From assembly GCA_951799445.1 (NCBI GenBank), contig OX637292.1:17983296-18047295 (forward strand): a stretch of 64,000 bases of DNA, read 5' to 3'. The stretch's first letter is position 1. Every line of letters begins with the position of its first letter. Under the pieces are notes generated by a model that did not search any database, was not told the origin of the DNA, and saw nothing but the letters and a program-made list of their open reading frames with translations. The translations under genes and the position numbers were made by a program. Origin of the DNA: Pseudisothecium myosuroides (lineage: Eukaryota > Streptophyta > Bryopsida > Hypnales > Lembophyllaceae). Positions 23,945-37,812 of this stretch are shown here, piece after piece.

Positions 23945-26900
23945 TTAAGGATTGAAAGATTATAATGTTTGATCATCAGAGTGTTAAAACTATGAAAATC
24001 TTTGAGCTCTCTTTTTGCATGTTAAAACTAGAAAGTTCAAGACCTAAAAAATATGAGGTTGAAGGGCCTAATAAATATAATCCCAATCAATTTATGACTT
24101 CTCAAAATGTACTCTACAAGTTTTTTAAATGAATTTCTAGTTTGATTTTTTCTCCAAGATCTAGTGTATTTGAGGCTCATTTCCAAAAGCCCTCAACGCT
24201 ACAAAAAGTCAAGATTGCAATGGGTACCTTTGCACAAAATCTTGAATAGAAAAATTATAATCATTCATTTTCAAAATCGGATTTTTGATGCTAATACTAA
24301 ACTTCAAAAAGAATCTTTCAAAAATATAAACTATTAAAAATAAAAATTTGATAAGGTTTCATTTAACTTCAAAGTTTCTTTGACACCACATTTAGGTGCC
24401 TTGGGCCTTTAGGAGTTAAGGTCCACGTACACATGCTACACATCATATGGGAGAAGTAAACACAATGATATCACTTCTACATGAAAACATTGAAATATTT
24501 GATCATGAGGGGAGTAGAATGGTGTAAGTCATTTCAAGACTGGAAATCCTCATTTCACATATTAAAATCAGAAGAGAAAAAAACATGTGAAAACAATGAT
24601 GTTAAAAGGCATAAAAGGCACCTATTCCCCAATAATGTGACAATTTTTTGAAATGTACTTCCCAATTTCTATACATTAATTCCTAAAACACATTTTCCCT
24701 CCCACTTCTATTGTATGTGAGGTACATTTCTAACAATCTTCAATACGGTGAAATCTAGATTGGCAATGGGCACCCTTGCCCAAAATCTTACATAGCAAAA
24801 TCATAATCACTATTTTCTTGAATAGGAGTTAACATGGTATAACGAGACTTTCATCATCACTTGTCACTTGTCAGAAAAATAAAATACTAAAAATAGAAAC
24901 GTATTCAGCTTAACTTGAACTTCAAAATATTGGTGACAAGAAAAATTATCACTTGTGCATTGAACCCCTAGAGTTAACTATAGGATCTTGCAGTATATTA
25001 ACTTCAAAACATGTGGTAAAATTTTTAGAAATTTTCACTTCATGGATTGTTGGATATCAACATTCAAATTCATTCAAATTAGGTTTTTGATCCTACAAAA
25101 AATTGGGCAACTGCAATTTAGAAGCTATGAAAAAAAGTCCAAAATGGGGGGGCTTTATTGGATTTTTTTCCCTAGACAAGTTGGTTACATGCTTAAATTT
25201 CTTCAAATCATTAGGAATTGTACAACATATGGAAAAAAATAGTAAGTAGAAAAAATAGAGAATGATTTAAACTACTAAATTGTTAAGAATTTCATTATGG
25301 AATTACAAAATGTTAATCCTAATGTTTGTAATGTTGTAATAAACAATTTGCATCTTATGATTTTAACTTTTTCAAAAAACATTGAAAATTAAGTTTAATA
25401 AACAACTTCAAATCTTATTTTAGAGTAGAAAATCCAAAAATGTCCGCAAACAAAAACTCTTTATAACTTATGATTCATTGATCAAAATGGAATGATTCAA
25501 AACTTTCCATGTATATATAAATATAAGAAACCAATTTCAAACTTTTGTTTTCGAAAAAAAAATTAAAATTAATATGCATGGACATCCCATTTACCAAAAA
25601 AAGGAACATATTAGACTATAACTTTTGACTCATATTTGCATATGTCATGAAATTCAGTGCATATAAAAGACATTCCTTGTCTACATCTTCTACTACAATT
25701 TCAACCAAAATATGGAAATCCTCATTCATACGAGCTTGCCAAAAATTTCTATGTTGTCCAAAAACGCATGTTGGTCCTTTACAAGTTAACCCCTCATCGC
25801 CTGAAGTCCAAATGAGGTCAAAAACAGCGTTGCTTTTGAAGTGTTGTAAATTTAGATGTCGCTAAGTTATAGAAATCTTAACCATACAATATTGTAGTGA
25901 ACATGTTGTAGATGACATAGAAAAAATCTGAAGCCATTTGACCGCATGGATTGAAAGATTATAATGTTTTAGTGTTAAAAAAAGATGTTGAAATTTTCCA
26001 AAAAGCACATTTGGAGGTGAAATTCGACTTCTAAACCTACTCAAATGAAAAACTTGAGACTATAAAGTGATTCAAAATCAACATACAAACACATTGGTGA
26101 AAAAAAATATCATTCAATTGACTCAATGTGTCTGCAAAATAGATTTGAAATGTCAAAAAATAGCATGAAAAGTTGCAAAAAACACCATGTAAGGCTAAAC
26201 CTCCTCCACTAAAAAGCATCTCAATCATTCATTACTTTTTGGATTCAAGTGAAATTTTAGCCACACAAACTAGACTAGTATGCGCAACTTTCACAAAAAA
26301 AATTATTGAAAATGGACATTGTATAAAGAAGTTACAAGCCGCCGAATTTCACTGTAATCCAAAAATGGCTGGATTTTAAATTTTGAATTGCTCCCAAACA
26401 TTCAAAGAAGCTTGTATTGACATGAAAATTTTACCACAATAACTAGACTAAAAGGGGAACACAACCCAACAAATTTTATTGAAAACGAACATTGTATGAA
26501 GGAGATACACCCCCCCCCAAAGTTTCAGCCATCAAATGCAGTTTGGTGAATTCAAATTGAACCTGTGAACTTTGATTGGCTCCCATTTAATTTGTAAATC
26601 TTGGATTGATCTGAAAATTTTACCACACAAACTAGAAGAGAGAGCGCAACTTTACCAATAAGTTTTATTGAATTCGGATATCGGATGCAAAAGTCACAGC
26701 ACTTTGAATTATACATGAGGACACTTTTCGTCCCCTCAGGCGATGAGGGGTTAAAGATTACAATGTTCGGTCATGAGGGTGTTAATGAGAACTACAAAAG
26801 TGATTTGGAGTCTTCCAATCCTCTTATCACGTACCAAAAAGAGAGAAATGGATCTTAACAAAAAAAATTGAGGTTGTAAGGCATAACATGTACAACCTTG

Positions 26901-27170
26901 ACCAATTTTCTTAAATGAAGTCCTTATGTGATTTATCCTCCAACTTCTTATGTAGTGTAGGCTCATTTCTAACAGCCTTGAATAGTAAGAAAACAACAAC
27001 CTTGCACAAAATCTTCAATACCGTAACCATAATCATGCTTTTCCAAAATAAGAGTTTGGATGCTCAAACTAGACTTACAAAAGAACTTTTGAAAGTCATG
27101 AAATACAAAAAATGAAATAGGAACATGGCAAGCTTTAAACCAACTTTAAAGTATGGTTCACAATATAATT
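23945..27170. repeat. Three degenerate copies of an about 450-500-bp unit, split by a TTAA element
   Basis: Copies at about 23945-24400, 24480-24960 and 26755-27170 share this order: GATTATAATGTTTGATCATS, a GTGTTAA-type word, CACAAAATCTT, AATCATAATCAT and ACTAGACTT/CTTTCA. The third copy begins immediately after the right TTAA of the element at 25786-26754, which probably inserted into this array. The stretch 24960-25785 is diverged AT-rich sequence. Confidence 0.5.
25786..26754. mobile_element. TTAA-flanked non-autonomous element, CATCGCCTGA subfamily
   Basis: The left end is TTAACCCCTCATCGCCTGA. The right end is TCAGGCGATGAGGGGTTAA, its perfect reverse complement over 19 bp including TTAA. 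Length 969 bp. TTAA targets with CCC-starting inverted ends are the signature of the piggyBac superfamily. The interior has no transposase. It contains repeated sections describing GAAAATTTTAGCCACA/CAAACTAGA words, i.e. internal direct repeats. The perfect ends suggest it is the youngest such element in this part of the window. Confidence 0.8.
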
Positions 27171-27597
27171 TGATGCCTTATTGTTCAAGTTATGTGGAGA
27201 CCTCATTAAAAAAAATTGGCATCTCTGTTTGAATGACAAGCTACTCAATGCCACATCAAGCATGTAATAAACCCAACAATAATATAACCAGTACATTAGA
27301 ACTTGATCTACAGCTGCATACAAGAAAAAATTCGTTCCACATATAGTTATCACCTGCTGTGCTCCTAATCTCTTCTTTGAAAATTGGACTTTAAGCTCCA
27401 CATGAAAGGCTGAACCCAACAACTCCTCAACCAATTCCTCTTAGCAGCGAGCACCTTCCTTCACAGAAGATTGCCTTAAGCACACTCAAAAAATTTCCTC
27501 ACTAGAAATTGAACCTTACAATCTGAACAACAACTGGCATGCTCAATCTTGGCACAAGAACATGCACTTCTGGAATCAAGAATTCAAGCAAGATAGT

Positions 27598-28522
27598 TTA
27601 ACCGCTAAAGGACCGAGGCCTATTTTCTGCCAAAAAACACTCAAAACTGCCATTTCTATAGCAAAGAGTAAAAACAAATTTTAATTGGTTTTTTTCACAT
27701 CTAACCGTATGATCTTACACCTAAATAGTATAAAAAAGTGTGGAAAAAATTTCAGAATTTTTGACCGCACAGATTGCAAGATATTTGCTTTTAAAGTGGA
27801 AAAAACAAGTTTTTCAGCACATTGCGGGACTGGATTTTTTGACTTTGAACATTTTTAACTTAAATTTTTTTGCACTACAGAGTTTTGAGCTTTAAATCTT
27901 TATGGTGGAGAATTGAGTTGAGAGTCTAGGAAAAAAAAAGAAATTCAAAAAAACTTAATTATCATTCTTCAAAAAATTGTTAAGTAGAAGTAGATACGAG
28001 ATAGAAGGAAAATTTAAAATATTTATATATTTTAGATGGAATTAAAATACACTAATTCCAATGGTGAGATTGTTCTAAAAAGTAAATTAAACCATGAGAA
28101 TTTATTTTTTTGAAAAATTGCAAAAATTGCATTCAGAAATGAATCCTACAAGTTATTTTTTTCAAGAAGATGCTCTAACTGCCCGAAAAACAAGAATGTC
28201 CATAACTTCCTCATAACAAAGTCAAATGAAATGAATCAAAGCTTTCCAAATAGACAAAAATATAATCTATGAGAAAAAAAATATTTAAAAAAAAATTCAA
28301 AATTTTGCGAATTTTTTTTGCTGCCTCCCGTCCCCACGCATTCCAAGAAATGGCATAACTTCTTGCTCGAAGGTCCAATTTCAAATTTTTTTTGCCACGT
28401 ACCTCTCTCAATTCTTCACATTCACAAAAAATTTCAAAAAATGGTATGAATTTGTCCCCTCACAGGTACATGCCCCAAGTCCCATTTGTCCCCCTAATGG
28501 ACAATGGTCCTTTAGGGGTTAA
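27598..28522 (+). mobile_element. TTAA-flanked non-autonomous element, CCCCTAAAGG subfamily (complete)
   Basis: The left end is TTAACCGCTAAAGGACC, the right end GGTCCTTTAGGGGTTAA; 925 bp in total. Inside, an ordered set of words recurs in all family members: TTTTCTGCC, CTGCCATTTCTA, GATCTTACACCTA, CAGATTGCAAGATAT, TTGTTAAGTAGAAGTAG, and CAAGAATGTCCATAACTT near the right end. The site used for nested insertion in its sister (TTTTAAAGTGG, about 27795) is intact here. No coding capacity. Confidence 0.85.
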
Positions 28523-30971
28523 AGGTAATTGAGCAAGTCTTCAGTTTCCCTGGAAGCCAAAGATAAGGACGACGCCCATAAAGGTAGCTTCTCGGAAGAA
28601 GGCCGTCAACAAGCCTGACAATTGTTGACCATTGCATGACATGGGGAACTCCAATTTTTGAACGTTGTGCATGTCGAGCTTGCCACGCGGTCTTGGCCGT
28701 GTAGCTATGGACCACAGAAGAAATCCACTAGCCAGCCGCATGAGAACAGCACGCCAAGTGCCACTGGCCGCGCCTCAAAAATGTGCCAGCCTGTAGGGAT
28801 GCTCTAACGTACAAATTCCCACTCTCCCTCTCGGATGGGCAAACAATTTTTACTAATACCATCATCAAATTTGGAAACCGTTATTATATCATCTTCTAAT
28901 GAAGTGATATTAATCTGATTTGTTTTACTTGATTTGCTATTGGATTGACTCTGAACTGGTTGAAAATGCTCATTATTCTTTTAGAAATTGTCTGATAAGG
29001 GGTGTAAGGTACTGTATTGTATTGTCTGCTCTCTCCTTCTTTCTTTTGAAATGTTAAGTTTGAGATATAAATGGAAAATGTTGAACCATTCCAAATATAC
29101 ATTTGGAATCACATATTTATCCACAAAGTGCAAAGTGCTTATGAATTCTATACTATCAAATGGCAATACTATTTTTTTTCCATGAGATACACTAATTTCA
29201 AGTAATCCATCTTTTTCCTACTATGGACAATAAATGTCCATTGAACGGCTCTATGGATTACATTGAAAACAAATACACAAATGCATCCATCTATTCAAAA
29301 ATCTATGTATCTTAGGGATTGACTTCCTTGGTGATAGGCCTTGTCCTCCCCATGGTTAACAATTATAGATATATTTCACCTCAAAGGAAGGTGAGAGCCT
29401 TCTGATTTCCTAATATTAGCTGTACATAAACAATGTACTAATTGTGTGAAGAGTAAATGGTAAATTCCTACACAATATTTATCCAAGGAAATTTTTGTAC
29501 ATAACAATGTCTTAATCTGATTGGTTGTGGTACAACCAACACTTGTGATGGACTTTATAAAGAGAATTTGTAACAGAATGGTGACTGGGTGTGGTAGTTC
29601 AATGACCACCTGAAACAAAGGGTTCTAAGAGGATTTTATTAGTATATGACAATTTAATCACCATCTCATTGCAATCAATACTTGCAACAGTGGAAGTTCA
29701 ATCTAAGCAAAGATATTGCCACAATAATCACCCATACTGTGGCAAATGGAGGCTGTGGAAACAAGCTTTTATTTGTGATACCATACATCAGGGTATGGCA
29801 ATGAATGCGCATACCTCATGAGCCAAGCAATTACAGCCAAACATCCTTGCTGATTTATTACCAGCATGTTACAATTGCTTTTCTTTTACAGTGGCTTCTC
29901 TAGTTTGCATGAGGTCGCTACAGCTTGCTACTAGACACAGACTAAAAGCTCTCAGAGTGTAGGGATTGTGAGATTAATTGGTTATAGAATTTCTAACACT
30001 ATTGTGCACATTCTATGAGCTAACCAGCCCTCGACTATACACCATGGCTGAAAAGGTTTGGAAAAGAGGGAAAATACTAGTAGCATTGGATATTTCTTTG
30101 TTGCTATCTTGGTTTTCTTAAGTTTGCTTTTGCTTGTGAAAAGGATAACAACTAGTCCTTGGCTATAGACACATGTTGTGCGCATTCTAACTAACTTCTT
30201 ATTTGTTTGGAGTGTATGGGCACATGTGAGGCCAAGACCTTCAAGGTTTTAGCATATGACATAGATTTTGAAGTATTTGGTTTGTGATTTTTGCAAAACT
30301 TATGATTTGTGATACCACTTTAGGTGTATGGAACATTACTATTATTGAAGATTGGTGTACCTTGTTTGTTTGTGGAAATATATTATTTCCACCCTCCCAC
30401 CCTAACATGACATGGGCCAACATGACTTAGGCAACATATGAAAACTTGATGCTTTAGTATCTCTATGATTTGCTAAACTTAGAATCTTGTCATGCCTAGA
30501 CTTGCTTGGAATTGCTTAGAAAGTGTTTGTCTTGATAGGGTGATGTCTTAGTCTTTTCTCTCAATTTGGATACAACACTCTCTTCTATTCTTGTCTTAGC
30601 ATTTGCTTCCGCATTTTTTTTTCATTTTTTAACTCTTGTAGCCCTTTTTGCTTCCTTGGCACTCTCATCCCATTTCCAACCCAGTTCCTCTTTGGAACCA
30701 TGATAACTTGAATGAAACCTAAAGATCACACAAATATCATATGTATTACAAAAACAAACAAACAAATATTTCTAATGCTTTCAAGAACAATTTTTTGAAA
30801 ACCCTATACCTGAAGTTTAGTGAACTCTAAATGCTTGAACTTAAAAAATCACAATACTTCAAGCTCATAGAAGATAACAAAACCACAACTTACAAAGTGC
30901 CTAAAGCTTAAGTTCACACCATTTGAACAACTAAAATCATGAATGCAGCTTCAAAATTTAGGGTTTAAGCC
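28523..30971. other. Intergenic, AT-rich, no gene recognised
   Basis: Somewhat less repetitive than its surroundings. Frames such as 29376-29618 (minus) and 29982-30185 (minus) have no motif or splice partners. No element ends were found. Confidence 0.4.
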
Positions 30972-31835
30972 TTAACCCCTAAAGGACCATTGTTCGTTTG
31001 AGGGACCAATGGGATTTCGAGCAAGTACCTATGGTCTCAATTTTTGTCTTGATTTTTTGAATTTTTTTTTAAAGATAGAAAAATTAACTAGCTTTGTGAG
31101 AATATAATTTTTTTTTCAATCGGTGCCTGGGAACAAAAAAATATGTCCAAATAAGCTCAAAATAGGGAAGAGGGGGCAGCAAAAAAAATTTCAAGAATTT
31201 TAATTAAATTTTTTTCCTCATAGTTTATATTTTTATCTACATTGAAAGCTTTGATTTATTCCATTTGGATTTGTCATGAGAAAGTTATGGACAATCTTGT
31301 TTTTTGGGCATGAGAGCATCTTTTTGAAAAAATAACTTATAGGATTCATTTTTGAATCAAATTTTTTACAATTTAAAAAATAAAAATTCCACATGGTTTG
31401 GTTTGTTTGCTAGAACAATCTTACCATTGACTTTAGTGCATTTTCAATTCTATCTTGGAGATATTGTTAATAATTTAGATTTTCCTTCTATCTCTACCTA
31501 CTTTTACTTAACAATTTTTTAAAGAATCAAATTAAGTTTTTTTCAATTTTTCTTTTCCTAGACTTTCAACCCAATTCTCCACCATAAAGATTTAAAGCTC
31601 AAAACTCTGTAGTGCAAAAAATTAAAGTTAAGAAGGTTCAAAGTCAAATAATTTAGTCCCGCAATGGGTTGAGAAACTTGTTTTTTTCACTTTAAACGTA
31701 GATATCTTGCAATCTATGCAGTCAAAAATTCTGAAATTTTTCCACATACTAGTTAGGTGTAAGATCCTATGGTTGGATGTGCAAAAAAAAAATCAAATTT
31801 TTTACTCTCTGCTATAGAAATGACAGAAATCCTTA
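30972..31835 (-). mobile_element. TTAA-element copy, reverse orientation, far end truncated
   Basis: It starts with TTAACCCCTAAAGGACCATT at 30972, which is the right-hand end type of the 27598 copy. It then runs through the family's internal words in reverse (CTTACTTTTACTTAACAATT type block near 31500, ATCTTGCAATCTATGCAGTC near 31705, TAAGATCCTATGGTTGGATG near 31755). It fades after GACAGAAATCC, where the other terminal repeat should follow. Confidence 0.75.
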
Positions 31836-32247
31836 AATTTTGAACGATTTACAGGTTTGTCTTTTTGCCAAAGCTATAAGCAATCAATTTCACTTTTATT
31901 AAATTACTTGTAGGATGAGATTATTCTGTTGAATCCTAACAAATAAAACAGCTTCTTTAATAAACTCTGATTCTGAATGAAGGACCCAACTTTTTTTTAA
32001 ATCAGCCCAATTCTTTGAAGGATGAGGTTGGTTTGGTTTTAAATTTTTAATAAAAGACTTAGGTTTTTAAACATGGATTTTAATTAAATTTTTTAATGAA
32101 AGCCTGTTTATTTAACCTAATGAATAAAAAAAATACTTTATTAAACAGCTTGTTCAAAAAAATCCTAATAAATAAGTGAAGAAATCACCTGAAAGGTATT
32201 AGGGCAGGTTTCAAGGCGGGTGGGAGGCCTTCAGCTCAAACCATCAT
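31836..32247. other. AT-rich spacer, nothing recognised
   Basis: Several runs of AATAAA-like repeats and no conserved frame. Confidence 0.4.
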
Positions 32248-33502
32248 TGTCACATCGGGTGAGTTAGGATCACTAAATGGGCAAACATATCGGACAATTT
32301 GGACGAACCGAACAGTTAATGTGACTTCCTTAAAGTAATCACATCAAGTGAATTAGGATCGCTAACATCCCAAGCGAGCAGGCAAATCGGACGGTTTGGA
32401 CCGACGGTTTGTTTAATGTAACAACTATGGCTCAAACAGCGTCAAGTGGCAGGCAAGTGTGGGTCCCCGACTCCTCGGCGTTTTTTGAGGACTTAGTGCC
32501 AAGGCCTGCTGCTTCTATTTGCATCTATAAAACCTTCCAAGCGTCTTGTCTTCTTAAAACTTTGCAATTGGCAACAAATGGTGTAATGGACAAGATGCGG
32601 CGGTCCTTCTTTCATAAAATTCATGAGGAGATTCTCCACCATGGCGGAGAGTATCCCCTCTATGGATCGGCAATATGTGATGCTTGAGGTTCTTCTCTTT
32701 ACGTCATTTTTTTTTCTTTGTTGTCTTTGGATTTATTGATTGTTCTCTTTGTTGTCTTTGTTGTCTTTGGGTTTAAGTCATATTTCTTGATTGTTTTTTT
32801 CTTACAACGTTACACTAGTGATATTTTTTGCTTTGTCTCCACTTCCTTTGGCGTTGCGGCAATCACAGTTGGTACAAATAACATGATTATGTTTACAAAC
32901 ACTGATGATCTCAAGTCTCAAGTTGAAGCTACAATGGTCCTGATGAAAGATGTAAAAGAATCAACAATTACTTTTAAATGTGACATTAAGAGTTGGTAGA
33001 AGAAGGCATGAAGATACATGAGGATATTTGTGTCCTATCCTACAAGATAGATTGCTTGACCCAAAATATGAACGTTGGACTTCTGACCATGAAGAAGAAA
33101 TAGTGGTTGTAGCAGAGATGGTGTTGTTTTACAATGTAATGAAAGTGAAACGGTTGTGGCTTGTATTTGGACTTTGTAAGATCCCAGATGAGCAACTTCA
33201 CTGTAATTTGCATAGGTGCTCGGATTATAAATTCATTTTCAATTTAATTATATAATTATAATAAGTGAAATAAATTTAATTAATAATTTTCTTGAAAAAA
33301 GTCTAGATTGATCTTAATATAATAATTCAAATTTTAAAATATGACATCATATTTAAAAGAAAAAATACACATTTAGTTGGTAATTAAAACTACTATTTCA
33401 AACACAGTTGTCACATTGGTCCGATGACCCTAATTTGCCCAATGTGATTACTTCAAGGTAGTCATATTGTCTATTTGGTTCGTCCAAATTGTCCAATGTG
33501 TC
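32248..33502. repeat. Element-like unit with about 95-bp inverted arms
   Basis: The left arm (32248-32345) holds GGACAATTTGGACGAACC and AAAGTAATCACAT. The right arm (33408-33502) holds GGTTCGTCCAAATTGTCC and ATGTGATTACTTCAA as reverse complements. The left arm is followed by a partial direct copy of itself (32345-32420). Frames between the arms (32409-32687, 32718-32999, 33028-33255, all plus) carry no recognised domain. Probably a non-autonomous transposable element; no target duplication could be fixed. Confidence 0.6.
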
Positions 33503-34250
33503 TGCTTTTAAAAATCTCAATGTCAAAGTGGGTAGCTAAAAATACATTCTAAAAATAAATCAAATAATTCAATTTGGTTGGATACATTGATTCCTACACA
33601 AATACCTTTGGGCCATTCAATTTCAATTTATGAGATGAAAGTGATGGGGAGTTTAATTTTGCAAGCAATGAAGGCAAAAACAACAAATGAAGTTGTTTGT
33701 TGTACATAATTAAAAAATTAAAAAAAAAACAAAAAAAAACATAGAATGCGTATTTCTTATTAAAATATTCTCACCATTGTGTGAACAAATACTACATTTG
33801 TGAAAAATTCTTCCATAACAGTACCCTCAATATGTTTCACTTTACATATTGACTTCCCTAATTCAATATATAGTCCTAGAAACAACTTGAATAAATAAGT
33901 AAATTGAAAGTTCTTAACTTAGAAAAAAAAAGCTCATGAAAAATTAGAAATACTCAATCTATATTCTATTTTAGAGGAAATTTTTAATTTTTGGTTTAGA
34001 AATAATATTGATAAATATTGACTATTGTAGTAGTAGATTCAACTATGTAGACTTGATGTAATGGTCAAATTTTTCAAATTTTTAAGACATTAATGAATTA
34101 TTTTTAAAATTTATATTTATCTAACTTTGTTATAATTGTGGGGTTTTGTTGGGAGGGGGTAAGCAATTTCTCCAGTGGCATTGCCAATCACGTCCTCAAG
34201 TTCTGGAAGAAATGGTCATAAGCCAATCATTGTCAGAATCACAAAAATTT
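33503..34250. other. AT-rich spacer, nothing recognised
   Basis: Homopolymer-rich DNA with no frame longer than about 70 codons and no element ends. Confidence 0.4.
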
Positions 34251-35087
34251 GGACATATCATTTATACATATAGATTTCAAAAATAGGATTTTTATTTTTT
34301 ATTACATTTTTTTATACCTACCGAAATATATTGAAATTTATAAAAAAAATTGATGTAATTTTGTGATGGCTAAATTAATGAGATTTACGACATGCCAAAA
34401 GTTGCATGCAATTACCATGTTTATTTTGTAGAAACATTTAATTTTTTAATATAAAAATAAATAAATAAAATTCTATAAATAATAGGATTAAATTATTTTA
34501 TCTTTTAATATATTAAAAATTACATAATTCTAGCCAATCAAACTAAAATTTAATTAAAAATAACCTAATTTGTATCCGTAATAAATTTTAAACAAAAAAG
34601 ACTTCAAAATCCTAAATTTTCTACTATGAAAATTATCAATTCCATCAACTTAGTTCTACTATTATTTGTATGCATATGATATTAATCTAAACCACAAATA
34701 ACTTTTATCAAAAATTGAGAATTGTTAATTCCAATGGCGAGAATGTTCTAGTAAACAATTGGAATGCTCTTTTTTGTTTTATTTTGAAAAATTTGAAGAC
34801 TGAGTTTAAAAATCAATTTTATATGTTTTTTTTACCTTCATTGCCTGCAAAATAAAAGTCTTCGTAGCTTTTGCTTCATTATTCAGAATTGAATGGTTCA
34901 AACGTGTTTGAGTAGGTATCAATTTAACATTTGCAATATTTATTGAAATGACTATAAACAAAGCTTCATACACAAAGTGATTAGCATCAATCCTAAAAAT
35001 TAAATGCAAAGTTTTTCAAATTATAACTAGTTTGACTGCCAGTCTTCAAAAAATCCTAAATGGGCTCATTAGTCGTTTAGGGATTAA
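34250..35087 (+). mobile_element. Degenerate TTAA-element copy, only right end clear
   Basis: The right end GTTTAGGGATTAA (35075-35087) and the internal word TTAATTCCAATGGCGAGAAT (34729-34748) place it in the CCCCTAAAGG family. The left end cannot be recognised, so the start given is approximate. Confidence 0.5.
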
Positions 35088-35282
35088 CAAGAGTGTACAA
35101 AGCCTTGGTTTCACAAAATAAAATCTTTAAGGTATTACTGATAGATTTCTAAAATTATTTTTCAATCAATTATATTTAACTAAATGACTTGTTAAAATCA
35201 AATTGTACCTTGTTTAGTTAGTTGTCTACTATGAAACTAATAATATGAATGAAAAATCATGAACGAAGTTTCTTCCTTGATT

Positions 35283-37812
35283 TCATTCCTAAAGGATCGA
35301 GTAATCATTTGATATATACAAGAAATCTGAGATAGATTCACATAAAGGCAATTCTCAATGGATGTTTTGACAATAGGTGAACATGTATTCCCTTGGTGGA
35401 AGTATAATTTTATTCCGAGTGGGTGTGTGGATCAAAATTCTATACCACCCTAAAAGAATTGGGTAGTTTAAAAAGATTAGGTAGTTTGGGTAGTTCAAAT
35501 AGTTTGGAAATCTTTTCAAAATTCCATAAATACTTTTGAAATTTGGTAGGTATATAGCTAAAATAATGTAGGATGCAATTGTCAAAAAAATAACCATGCA
35601 TGTGTTGTGCAAAAATTTCATTCTAGGAGGAGTTAAAGTCAATTGACCCTTGTAAAAAAAAACATTTTCTTCTAACTTCAAACACTATAATCTTTCAATC
35701 TTTATAGTAAAAGTTTCTAAAAAAATTTCCATACATTTCCATAGTATTCTAATACAAATTTGTGTGATTGAATCTTTATATTTAATTCATTTTTTTTGAG
35801 TACCCTATGTAGTAATAGTTTCTGACAACTTTTCTTAGGGAGATCACTAGCGTTTTTTTAGAAAACTACAACTTAAAAGATAGGTTCTATTTAATTCAAA
35901 GGGGGAATCAAAGTTCTATATAATATGTAGGGTTAGTATAAGGTCTATAAAATGCTACATATTCTAATATATAAAAATTAGGTTATGTAAAAACATCATG
36001 TAGTAGGAATTTTTATGAATAAGTCAACCTTGACAAATGGAAGTTGTGCAAATTTTTCATAATATGGTAAGTATAGATGTGAACAAATTATTTTTTCATA
36101 GATGATAAAATGAATATAATCAAAAGAATCTTCAATGAAGGGCAGTTGACTAAAATTTTGTCACAGTACTAATAGTGTATATATCAAAAAAATTAAATGT
36201 AACTATAAGACATTGACTACAAGTGACAAAATTGTCACATTGCACAAATAGGGAAGTATACCTTAGTAGGTTCAAAGAACTAATAATTGTACAATAAGAA
36301 GATAGAATTTATAGTCCATTTAACTTCTATTTTTGAAGCTTGCCATATGTGTTAAACACACATATTAAATAGGATGTTTATAAGATAGTTTTAGTGAAAA
36401 TTTTGAAGTGTTCGATGGTAAACTTGTTATTAATCTCTAAAGGGTGGAGGGTGTTTTGGAAGAGGAAAAGTCAAAAATTGCCAAATTGCCAATTTTTGGT
36501 GCATTGTCTAAAATAAAAAAATTAATTCTTTTTTGGAATTTCAAACATACAAAAGTGTGTTAAATAAGTAAGTCAATCTCTAGGAAAATTTCAGCCCATT
36601 TGACCTCTTGTGGATTGAAAGATTATAACGTTTGAAGTGAGAAAAAATAACTTTTTTTCATTCCTGCAAAACAAGGGTAGTAGACTTTGAGCCCTCTTAG
36701 AGTAAATTTTTTGCTCTATATAAAATGATGAATTTGATCATTTATAATTATACAATATTAGGTTCATTCAAGAAAATTTTCAAAAGCAAATATGGAGTCT
36801 AGCTTACTATAAATCAACCTGCAATGATAGGAGTTTAAAAGTGCATAGGCAATACACTAGTCATTTTTTGATGATTTTTTGTGCAATGAAGAATTTTTTA
36901 ATTTAAAATCCAAATGGTAAAAAATTAGAAAAAAGTATTTGGAGTATATTGGAAAAGTTTCAAAAACTTCAACTTCATATAATACGGCATTTGAAGTTAT
37001 AAAAAAATATTTTTTTTGAAGTTGCCCCAACATAGCTAACAAAGTTTGACTCCTCTTAAAATGTGATTTGAAAATAAACTTTTTTGGTACAATTGTATGC
37101 CATATTTTATTAGTTACATAAGTACCAAATTTCAAAAATTGATGAGTGTTTTTGTAAAAGATGCCCCAAGGATGCCCAAATTGCCCAAACTATCAAAAAA
37201 GTTTAGAAAAGCATAACTTTTGGTCCGAAAACCCAATTGGAAAGAAAAATCATATCACTAAAGGAATAGATGTTTACACCTTGTATCAAAATTTTGTGGA
37301 CATCTGACAAAAATTGACTTCATAGAAATGTCTCTTCAACGGACAATTCCTATGAAGTCAGTTGAATCCGGGTTCCTATGAAATCAATTGAATGTCTCTT
37401 CAACGGACAATTGGCCTTTAGGAATTAAAAACTTCCACTTTGTCAATGGCACTAGAATTGATTTGATTGTTGTTGATTTCATGGTAATTATCCTATACAT
37501 GTATGTAGTAGAGGGAAGGAAAAATTTGTGAAGAAGGGTTGGGGAGGGAAAAATTGGACACTTAAATTTTTTATATGTAAGATAACTCCACTTAAAAACC
37601 CACATGAATGAATTTACAAAAACCATAGGCTATTGGAAATATTCCGTTTGTAGTTTTTATGTAAAAATATGGTCATCTTAAATAGACAAATTAAGGTAAA
37701 TAGTCCCATATCAAATCCCGTTTTAATTCAAGCGTATACCAGGTTAAATTACAAGGAGTGATCTCCCCGAGCAATTTTTGCCCAAAATGTGCCCTAATCC
37801 TTTAGAGGTTAA
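35283..37812. mobile_element. Outer TTAA-type element, split by a nested copy
   Basis: The right end CCTTTAGAGGTTAA (37799-37812) pairs with a decayed left end, TTCATTCCTAAAGGATCGAG, near 35283. The total length is explained if 36430-37428 is a later insertion. The left end has lost its TTAA, so the pairing is tentative. Confidence 0.4.
36430..37428. mobile_element. TTAA-flanked element, about 1 kb, probably nested
   Basis: The left end is TTAATCTCTAAAGGGTGG and the right end GGCCTTTAGGAATTAA. Near the right end a word containing TCTCTTCAACGGACAATT is duplicated (37330 and 37394). There is no coding capacity. An open frame at 36857-37135 (minus) has no motif. Confidence 0.6.
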
